In this document: piece after piece, positions 56,001 to 64,000 of the stretch
Position numbering within the stretch: the first letter of the stretch is position 1
Layout of the letters: each line of letters opens with the position of its first letter
From: Kalaharituber pfeilii
Lineage: Eukaryota > Ascomycota > Pezizomycetes > Pezizales > Pezizaceae
Direction of reading: 5' to 3'
DNA length: 64,000 nucleotides
NCBI GenBank assembly: GCA_015179045.1
Contig: WHUZ01000001.1
Span: 930,001 to 994,000 of the forward strand
Position numbers and translations under genes: made by a program
Notes under the pieces: model-generated
Databases searched by the model: none
What the model saw: the letters and a program-made list of their open reading frames with translations, nothing else
Told to the model about the DNA's origin: nothing

Positions 56001-57764
56001 ATGGCCTACTCCCCCACAGACCGCCATCGTGACCCTGCGCTCACTCGCAACGTCCATCCATACACAATAACAACAAGCACTTCCATCAACACCGCCACCA
56101 ACGCATCCGCTACTGCCACTAATGGCCTGAAACGTCCTTCGGACTCCGACCTCCCTCTCTCTCCTTCCACGATCTCTAAAATTGACTCCCTAAAGACAAC
56201 ATTCAAGAAGCGAGGCCACTTTGACACTCTAAGAAAGGACATCTTTAATACCTTCTCCGAATCCGTATTTTCCCCCTGCTCCTATTGCCGTTCCCCCTGC
56301 TGTCTTCATCCTACCCACCCCCAATACTTGCGTTCGCGCCGCCCGGCTAACTCCCGCCACCTGATGAATGAATAAATCAATAAAGGGCGCAAAAAGCAAC
56401 CTCACCACCGCCCTTCAATCCGTCGCAACCGCAGAACTTTCCCGCGACCCAACACTCGAGACAAAGGACCGCGCAAAGGCGGCACTGCTGATACAGGGTG
56501 CGGCAGAGCGCGCGCCGGACGTGTATCCGGATGTGGAGAGGGAGATTGAGGCGTTGTTGGGATGGCAGCGGGTAAGGATTGAGGAGTTGGTGAGGGGGAT
56601 TTTGGTAGAGGAAGAGGGGGGGGGAGGGGGAAGGAGAGACAGAGTGATAAGGATGGGGATGGGAATAGAGAGAGAGAGGAGAAGGTGGAGGTGGATGTGA
56701 AGATGGAAGAGAAGGATGAAGAGGGTGAGGATAGGGAGGTGAAAGAGGGAGAGGTGAATGGTGACGGTCCTGATAATGTTGCAATGACGAATGGGGTTGT
56801 AAAAAGCGAGGAAGTAGAGGAGTGGGAGAAAGAACGGGAGCGGGGACAGGAAACGGGACGTGAGCAAGAGAAAGATAAGGAGAAAGAACGGGAGCCGGAG
56901 CGAGGCCGAGTGAAATCCCACTCCAAAACCCCCCCAATACATACAGACACCCTACCAGCACCTATGACCACCAATACCGCTATTCCACCTACAACAGCCT
57001 CAACTACAACCTCTGCTCCAACAAGCGTCCTTCCCCCCGCAACCTCCACCAACACTTCCATCTCCGCATCCCATACCCCCCGCGACCGTGACAGGGACTC
57101 CGCCACTCCCCACCCTCACCGCCCCGCCGCTCTCGACCGCTTAAACGACCGCGACAAAGACCGAGACCCGGTGTGTTCCTCTTCCACTCCCACCACCCAT
57201 CTCCACCCCAACGGCATCTCTCCTCGTCCTACTTCCCATTCCCACTCCCATTCAAATTCCTACTCGAATAGTTACCCCCGCTCACATACACCCTCCCCGT
57301 ATCACTCATACCATAGCCACCACGGGCATAATCATCACCACAGTCATCACGCCTATCACCATCGACATATTAGTCGGGATCGATCACGGGACCGGGAGAG
57401 GGACAGGGACAGAGATTATCGGGACCGTGATCGTGATCGGGATAGGGATAGAGATAGATCAAGGGAGTATAGGGACAGATCAAGGGACTGGGATCGCGAC
57501 AGAGACCGTGATTATAGAGACAGAGACAGAGATAGGGATAGGGATAGGGATATGGGGTACCGGGACAGAGACAGGGACCGGGATTATCGAGACCGAGATC
57601 GGGATTGGGATTATAGGGATAGAGATCGGGATTACAGGGACAGAGATCGAGACCGAGACCGAGACCGGGAGCGTGATAGAGAACGGGATCGGTCGAGGGA
57701 TAGAGGGCCGGAAAGGGATAGAGACAGAGATAGGGACAGAGGGACACCGCGGTCGGATTGGTAG
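56001..57764 (+). CDS. SHG1: COMPASS component Shg1 (BOD1/SHG1 domain) with RD-repeat tail
   Basis: Subunit of the Set1/COMPASS H3K4 methyltransferase. Exon 1 (56001-56264) ends in the conserved SLKTTFKKRGHFDTLRKDIFNTFSES; exon 2 from 56386 continues GAKSNLTTALQSVATAEL, KDRAKAALLIQGAAER and YPDVEREIEALL, all typical of the domain. After LVEEE the frame must shift by one inside a G9 run (56616-56624) to continue as SDKDGDGNREREEKVEVDVK. Then comes a long low-complexity tail: acidic, Ser/Thr/Pro, His/Ser-rich (SYHSHHGHNHHHSHH), and finally about 130 residues of RD/ERD repeats (57370-57750). RD-repeats resemble RNA-binding, phase-separating tails of splicing factors; in an Shg1 protein they are unusual (inference). 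Confidence 0.82.
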
Positions 57765-59016
57765 TTACACTTTCAGTTGTAGATGCGGGGAACGAAGTGC
57801 GAATTTTGCGTCTATGAACAGGAAATTTATTTAATTTCCTTCTTTGCCTTTATTTTTGTTTTTGGTTGGCGAAAGGAAAGGCTTTTTTTGACCTGAGTTT
57901 TTGAAAGTTTAGAGATTCCTGAGGACTTTGCATGCGCGTTCGCATTACTTGTTTTGTGTCATACTTACCTTACCTACCTAGCATAACTTGTAGTATACAT
58001 ATTATACACACCTATGGATATGAGACTGTCACCAACTGCATTGACAGCTATAGCAGACGTGCGGACAATACTGTGGTCGCAATGGGATGCTCACTCCACA
58101 CCCTATAGTAAGTTTCCCATATGCATTAATCCCTGTTCCAAGTTAGATTTGCGATACAGTTCTACATCAGCAGCTCACTTGGTCTTTGCAACTCGGCATT
58201 TTCCACTGCGGTCCTTCCGTTCGCTCTTTCAGATTTTGCAGTGCGCTTTCTGGAGTCTCAATCCACGTCTGAAGGCGGAACATTGCAGCCTGCCCCCGGG
58301 CCGAACAAGACTGTGTGCGCCAAGATTGCTGCAGGATTGTTGAGAGCGTCATAGTAAATGCTCACATAATCGGGCAGCAGCAGCTGCTCCCAAAAAGAGC
58401 TGCGTGGTCCCAGACACTACGAATGCACTCAACGTACTATGTACAAGATACAATAAATGTAGTAATATAATACGACAATGGCAATGGCATGGTAACGTAA
58501 TCTAATCGTCAATCCAAAGAGTTTGGGGAGACTAAAGACTTGCACTTGTGCAGTAATATCAAGCATTAATTGATTATATTTTATGGAAATGTAGGTTGTT
58601 CGGTTGGATGAGTAGAGAGTCAGTTACCCTCAAATTGCACATGCAATGGACAGTTACATAATACCACTGAGATATCATATACCTCAAAACAGCGAAAAGC
58701 TCAGGACAACGCAATTCCAAAACTACACACTGTTAACTTATCTAAAACCATCTTAAAAAAAAACGTTCCAATTCATTTTGTTTTCTCGGAATTCCCAGAC
58801 CCTAAATTTGTTATGTCGCTTAAGCAGTTTTTGACAATTCTTTTTTCTTTTTTTTTTTTTTTTTTTCGTTCCTGATCATTCAGTTTATGCACCTTGCGCA
58901 AAAATCAAGAGAGAAAGGAGAGGAAAGACTTTGGCAAAAAAAAAAAATTCCAAACGATTAATATCATTTCTCTACACACATCCATATATCCTTCGAATCT
59001 CAAAGGCGTTTAATAC

Positions 59017-59052
<36 letters not shown>

Positions 59053-59472
59053 GTAATCCTCTCACTAAGGGCAATGGATACTTCCTCTCTCACTCTCTGC
59101 ATCCTGATATCGTTCATGATTCATCTGACTTTTCACGTTTCTATGGACAAGTTAATAACTAGGAGCAAGGAGGCAAGTATTACACAAACCAAAAAAAAAC
59201 AACATTTACAACCAAAAACGGTAACATGATTCCTTCACCACTGGAAAAAACGTGCCCAAGGTGCAATACACAAAAACAAATCTCTCTAGGCTTTAGACCA
59301 ACTCGGAGCCACACCGGTATTTAACGCAGGACGTACTGTCGCTTCCCGCGCTCTCAGACTCCCCCCCTACTTCGCAATCCCGAACACGTATTTGTTGCTC
59401 TCCCTCCTGCTCCTCCTGCTCCTCTGCCTCTCTCGGCCCCTCTCCCACGATCCCCTCCCATGCCTCCCCTTC
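57765..59472. other. Convergent intergenic region with long A and T runs
   Basis: Between the ends of SHG1 and the BTB gene. Long T run at 58850-58866 and an A run of about 32 at 59019-59050. No gene recognised; the frame at 58014-58343 lacks motifs. Confidence 0.45.
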
Positions 59473-61689
59473 TCACAGCGGCCCCCTGTCCCTACTCAGA
59501 CCCCTTCCGGGCTCTGCGGTTCCTCTTCTTCCTCTGCCTATTCCAGACCCCCCATCCCCCATCCTGGGAGCCTCAATACCATCATCCACACCTGAAATCA
59601 CCTGACCCGTCTGTTCTAAATTCCTCTGCTTCGCCGCTGCCCTGGCAGCAGTCCTCTTCGCCGGCGATGATGTCGTAAACTGGCTCACCGCCAACATATC
59701 CTCAACTGCAGTTCCTATCTCCTTCGCCAAAGCCTCCACATCAGACTCCTGCCATGTTGAAAAGAAGTTTCCCGCCTCCTCCGTTCTAGCAGAAGTCAGT
59801 GTATCAAGCACCAGCCCCGTACTAGTCGCCTCCCCAGTTTCCCCAATACTACCCCTCACATCAGTCCCCATCTTCCCCCTCCCAGCCCGCGCCCCCGCCA
59901 CAGAAAGCGTCAGCCAATTCTTCTTGAACCACGCAACCGCACGCTTATACGCCTCCTCATGCAGCATTTCCACCCTCCAATTCTTAAATCCCCTCCAAAT
60001 GCCCTCGCAAGTCTCCATACACATAACCGGCGGTGATGCAATCACCTCCAAAAGCCCCTTCGTAATGTCTTCCAACTTGGAAATTGACACTGTCGTTAAT
60101 TCAGCTTTGTCCGCGCTCAAACGTGATTTACCGTGGTCCATCCAATTGAAGTTCCTGGCGAGCTGCTGTGTGCAGAAGTCTAAAAGCGGAACTATGAGAT
60201 GGTCATCCCAGCGTTTTGCGGTGTCCTTGCTTTTAGAAGTTTGTTGTCGAAGACGGATGAGAGATGCATATAACCTATATGTATCTTTAATGGGGTCACT
60301 TTTCCCTGATGTTATACGCTGCTCCCTAACCAAATTCTCTTTCACGTTCTCGACCAACCTTGAGAGTATGTCAGGATGCACCTCAATAAGAGAACGTTTC
60401 CACAGTTGGTTAACTGCCTTGACCTCGCTCATGTGATTGACAGCATTAGACAGGATACTCTCCGGCATATTGACGCCCTGGTAAGCTGCATTCATTATCC
60501 TTGGAACAATTGATGCACAACCTTTCCCCATACACACAAAATTATGTCCCAACAGTCTTAAGATCCGGAGCATATATAACCGAAGATCATCAATACCCAG
60601 ATAATCCGCAGCCTTCAAAACCGCCATAACCTGATCAATTGTGTCCAATGGGGGAAGATTGCCCTCAGAATCCAAATCCGAGAAGTACTGCTGGCAGAGG
60701 TTGCGTGTACTGTCTGGGGCACCGGCTATGATGTTCCTGTGCCTAATTTGCTCGTCCTCAGCAGCCGGAGCAATGTACAATTCCACTCGCTTCTGTAGTA
60801 AACCGCAATCGCCATTGCCATTCGAGCTGTACCAGAACAGCTCCATGCTTGGCTCAACCAGGAGATAGGTATATCTACAAATTGCCTGTAATGATTCCGT
60901 CGTGAAAGTATCAGTGTAAAACACGGATCTCATAGTATCCGAATCACCAAAACTAGAGCTGAAGAGATTCTTGAAATAAGGGATGCGGAATCCAAGTAAA
61001 TAGCGATTGATCCTAAAAGTATGGAGAACTTTATCTGGAAATTCTTCTGATTTTAGCTCGATGGTATAATCTGGTTTAAAAAAATAACGTAGCTGGTGTG
61101 TCCTGAGCAGCCACTTTTCATCTATATTCACTCCAAGCGTAGGCCGTGAAGATTTCTCACTCTTGTTTCGATAACAATTTGGTCCTTCGTTAGAAGAAGC
61201 TGATATCAAGTACTCATTCTCGTTTGTTATAAGCTTCTCCTTCAATACTCGAATTTCCTTTATGGCGACCAAATCATGCAGAAAGCCCACTCCTTCGGAA
61301 TTGAGACCCACTGACTCTACAGCAGTCTGAAGGATACCAAGCAACTTATTCTTTGCTTCCGTCAAAGGTGTTGCCCCCACCCAGCTCGGGGTGAGACTTG
61401 CTCCTTCCGACTGAAACAACCAACCCAATGGCACTGATATTTCCACCACCTTCTCCTCACCATCGCAATCAACTTTAACACCTAGAACAAGAACCGCTTG
61501 GTATTCGCATTCTACTGAATCGATGCTGCCGCAAGCAAGTTGCTTTGCGAGATGCTCCCGCAATGTCGTAATCGTGTCAGTTGGCTCCGACGTTCGTGCA
61601 CGAGTGTCCACTAAATCCTCGGTGGGTGCTTCGTCAAGCTGTGCAATGTCCACAACTAATGGGTATGGAGGTAGAGGCGGTGTGGCCAT
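59473..61689 (-). CDS. Large BTB/POZ-domain fungal protein
   Basis: Single exon of 738 codons, ATG at 61689, stop at 59473. Residues about 212-275 form a BTB/POZ-like core: TFRINRYLLGFRIPYFKNLF, then TDTFTTESLQAICRYTYL; this is followed by a helical region (AVLKAADYLGIDDLRLYMLR, typical of the segment after a BTB). The middle and C-terminal half are alpha-helical without recognised motifs; the last 60 residues are Arg/Gly-rich (GRGRRGTAEPGRGLSRDRG). The layout suggests an adaptor, for instance for Cullin-3 or homodimerisation, but no substrate can be named. It is the only gene of this length in the window without an intron. Confidence 0.75.
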   Translation of the reverse strand: MATPPLPPYPLVVDIAQLDEAPTEDLVDTRARTSEPTDTITTLREHLAKQLACGSIDSVECEYQAVLVLGVKVDCDGEEKVVEISVPLGWLFQSEGASLTPSWVGATPLTEAKNKLLGILQTAVESVGLNSEGVGFLHDLVAIKEIRVLKEKLITNENEYLISASSNEGPNCYRNKSEKSSRPTLGVNIDEKWLLRTHQLRYFFKPDYTIELKSEEFPDKVLHTFRINRYLLGFRIPYFKNLFSSSFGDSDTMRSVFYTDTFTTESLQAICRYTYLLVEPSMELFWYSSNGNGDCGLLQKRVELYIAPAAEDEQIRHRNIIAGAPDSTRNLCQQYFSDLDSEGNLPPLDTIDQVMAVLKAADYLGIDDLRLYMLRILRLLGHNFVCMGKGCASIVPRIMNAAYQGVNMPESILSNAVNHMSEVKAVNQLWKRSLIEVHPDILSRLVENVKENLVREQRITSGKSDPIKDTYRLYASLIRLRQQTSKSKDTAKRWDDHLIVPLLDFCTQQLARNFNWMDHGKSRLSADKAELTTVSISKLEDITKGLLEVIASPPVMCMETCEGIWRGFKNWRVEMLHEEAYKRAVAWFKKNWLTLSVAGARAGRGKMGTDVRGSIGETGEATSTGLVLDTLTSARTEEAGNFFSTWQESDVEALAKEIGTAVEDMLAVSQFTTSSPAKRTAARAAAKQRNLEQTGQVISGVDDGIEAPRMGDGGSGIGRGRRGTAEPGRGLSRDRGPL

Positions 61690-62646
61690 ATTGGTATGTT
61701 GGAGTAGCGGCCTACTCGCCTAGTAGTTTGGTAAGCTGAGAGGTAGTATCTTGAATGGATGCACCTAATCCTTGCCAATTGCAAGCAACGGAGAATATGA
61801 AACTTGGAGGGGTGGATGGGCAGAGCGTGAAGTATATAAATTTCGCTGTGTGAATTTGGAGGCCGATGGACAGTGCGCGGCGTCTATATACCTTGGAGAA
61901 CTAGAAGCACGCGCTGTAAATTGCTGGGGCGATTGGGACGATGGAGGAAGCCACATATATAGAGCAATCTGCTATCGAGCACTGAGAGTGCAAAGGAGCG
62001 TATTCAATTGAGACAGACCGATGGGATAGTGCTGCCCCGGGGTGCTGTGTCAAACGATCACTTCGATCACTTCGTTGGCCAATATATTTAGAATACGGAG
62101 CGTGATTAAATACCGCTCTCGGACGTCCGATGCTTGGCATTTACTCTTTCCGGAAGTTTTCGACTTCCGCGCCCATCGCCCATCGCCCATCGCCCATCGC
62201 TGCATCGCACCGTAGGCGATCGACATACAAAGCCCTTGCATATGTATTGTACGCATAATCTCGCGACTGTACGTACTTACGTCTGTAGATAACTCTTTAC
62301 TGAGGCCGTGACTACCGAGTCGGCAAACAGATATGATATTCAAATAACACCAGAAACTCCTCCTATGTTATTTCATGGTAGCAGGTATAGTACACAGGGC
62401 ATATGTAAACAGACTCCCATGACTGAGTCATTTGCACAACCAAAAATTGACAAACGTGATATAATACTCAAATTATTCACAGACAGTGAAAAAGTAGTGC
62501 CATATGATTGAAGAAAGTAGATAGAAATGCACCAAAATAGTCGACAAAGAGAACCCACAATGGTAACAAATTTATGCAATCAAGACAACAAAGAATGATA
62601 AAGATGACACACATTCCAATGCATTGACAACCCTAGTGCCCAATTA
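61690..62646. other. Intergenic region, BTB gene upstream side
   Basis: Promoter side of the BTB gene and 3' flank of the RING ligase. A 7-bp tandem repeat (CGCCCAT, about four units) lies at 62169-62200. No gene seen. Confidence 0.4.
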
Positions 62647-64000
62647 TTATAATGGTGGGAGTTGGTTTCTGCATATTGGGCATTGTAGCCTGAATCTCAT
62701 CCAGCCTTCTAAACACGGCGCATGGAAGACATGTCGACACGGAGTGACCATATATGACCTTCTAGTTGTCAGACCACCAAGTCCCCGGGCACCGGCAGAT
62801 GACACATTGCCCGCGCCAACAGCACCCGATGTCAGGACATCTACAGGATGCATGCATATTGCGCAATCAAAACTGCGTAGACCAGACCTATGGGAAGTCG
62901 CCGTTGTTGCGGAAGAGCTTGATGGAGATACTGGAGTGGCTGGGGTAGCAGAAAACGGTTGTGCAGCTTCAAGGTCATCAACAGGTAGTATAGGATGGTA
63001 GTCGTACGCAGGAGGCAGCAACTACGGAAAGTTAGCGTTGTGGTTACAGGACACTGAAGTAAAAGTGCACTCACATTTCCTGGAATAAAACATCTTGGCC
63101 CTGCCCACTCTTGGAAAAGGAGTATCCCAATCTGAAGAGCGACCCACACGGCAGCCCCAACTCCCACCCTTGAATCACCATCAAAATTGAAGATATTGTC
63201 TTTCCAGCAAAATAGATATAAGACAGGAGATATTCTTGTAGCGCTGGTCCCGAGGACAAATTCCCATGATAGTGCTTTTCTACAGCCTCGCATGATATTT
63301 CGATATATTTGTGGAACCCAAAACGAGCATGCAAGGAAGATGAAAATGCTGACGAAAACATGCCGATAGGGTGGAGACCAGGAAGCTACATTTAGGAAAA
63401 GAAAAGCTCCCCCAATAAGAACGAAATAGAAACGTGAGTAGATGATGGATATGTCCTGACGGCCGTCATCGTTATTATTATTGGTGTCTGTATTTGCTGG
63501 GATAATGAGAGGTGTCTGTGCAGTTGCTGTGGCAGGGGTAGGCAACTCAGCAGCTGGAGGGGTAACAGCAGCTACTGCCGCTCGCCGCTCTGGTCTCTGT
63601 ACCCCCCATATCGTAATAAGAAATCTCATTCCAAATACGACCACAAGAACGAAGGAGAGAAAAGCGGCAGTGACAAGAGCCAGATATGAGGACGCTGAAA
63701 TGAATTAGTTTTTACAATGATACAGGCGTGGACCCTTTTTGGAACTTACCAACAAGTACAGATACTAAAATAAATGCGCCAGCTGTATATCCATCCACAA
63801 TAGCCATAACGGCAATTGACCAAAAGCTAACCCTACTAACTGTGCTTGGGGTAGAGCTTTCATTCATTTGCCGGATCAATAACCAGGTTTGTAGCCCTAC
63901 AATAAGTGAGGCTATCAAGGCAAAATTCTGCACTTTTCTATGATAGTGTTCAACTTTCAGCCCAGTGGCTCCATCTGATACCAAGACGTATCCGCAATTG
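62647..64000 (-). CDS. Tul1/Dsc1-type transmembrane RING E3 ligase, C-terminal part (partial)
   Basis: RING E3 of the Golgi/endosomal Dsc complex (Tul1 in yeast, Dsc1/DscA elsewhere), which ubiquitinates membrane proteins and in some fungi activates SREBP. Visible exons: 63750 to the right edge, 63075-63694, 62647-63021; splice joins keep phase. The right-hand exon starts within YVLVSDGATGLKVEHYHRKV and carries membrane segments (NFALIASLIVGLQTWLLIRQM, SFWSIAVMAIVDGYTAGAF). The middle exon has more spans (AFLSFVLVVVFGMRFL, FYFVLIGGAFLFLNVASW, VFVSIFIFLACSFWVPQIY). The last holds the RING: CAIC at the start, CRHVFHAPCLEGW, and CPICRNQLPPL at the very C-terminus. A Ser/Ala/Gly-rich loop separates the first two cysteines from the third. 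The N-terminal luminal domain lies outside the window. Confidence 0.93.

Noticed and set aside
56377..57747. Minus-strand Ser/Pro/Phe/Leu- and Pro/Tyr/Leu-rich frames opposite SHG1
   Set aside because: They are complements of the low-complexity RD/Glu-rich coding sequence.

Overview
The window reads as nuclear DNA of a filamentous ascomycete (Pezizomycotina). Nearly every gene is broken by short introns of about 45-135 bp with GT...AG ends, often with a visible CTAAC/CTAAT-like branch site. The protein set is fungal: Afi1, Arb2, Tul1/Dsc1, fungal FAD synthase and COMPASS Shg1. A NACHT-WD40 receptor with near-identical repeats and a nest of LTR and TA-flanked elements would fit a repeat-rich lineage such as Pezizomycetes, but that placement is inference only.

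Layout. 1-1657: 5' end of SMC4 (minus, cut by the window edge). 4168-5394: FAD synthase. 6489-7917: PEX7. 8736-18491: an accessory island, made of a 1,444-residue NACHT-WD40 receptor gene (8736-13481), a ~4.0 kb long-inverted-repeat element (13578-17597) carrying two copies of a TA-flanked MITE and two solo-LTR-like insertions, and the remnant of a second, ankyrin-type NACHT gene (17784-18491, minus). From 19076 onward housekeeping genes resume: CDC7-type kinase (minus), condensin subunit CND1 (plus), HIS3 (minus), a small mitochondrial membrane protein (plus), a monoglyceride-lipase-like hydrolase (plus), AFI1 (minus), NCS2/CTU2 (plus), glucosidase II alpha (plus), an Arb2-domain protein (plus), IPI3 (minus), a mitochondrial PPR-like protein (minus), COMPASS subunit SHG1 (plus), a BTB protein (minus), and the 3' part of a Tul1/Dsc1 RING ligase (minus, cut by the right edge).

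How the genes relate. They are mostly independent loci. SMC4 and CND1 both encode condensin subunits and lie about 21 kb apart. CDC7 adds a replication/cell-cycle kinase. Arb2 and Shg1 both act on chromatin. Glucosidase II acts in the ER, and the Dsc ligase is a Golgi/endosomal E3.

The most interesting region is the receptor island. The eleven full WD repeats are almost identical at silent sites, yet differ at a small set of codons. This is the signature described for fungal allorecognition (HET-E/HET-D, NWD) genes. I do not see evidence for a wholly new system.

A technical pattern matters for anyone using this sequence. Four otherwise good genes (FAD1, PEX7, the PPR gene and SHG1) need single-base shifts, and most of the breaks sit at C or G homopolymers. 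This suggests assembly or consensus errors rather than pseudogenes.
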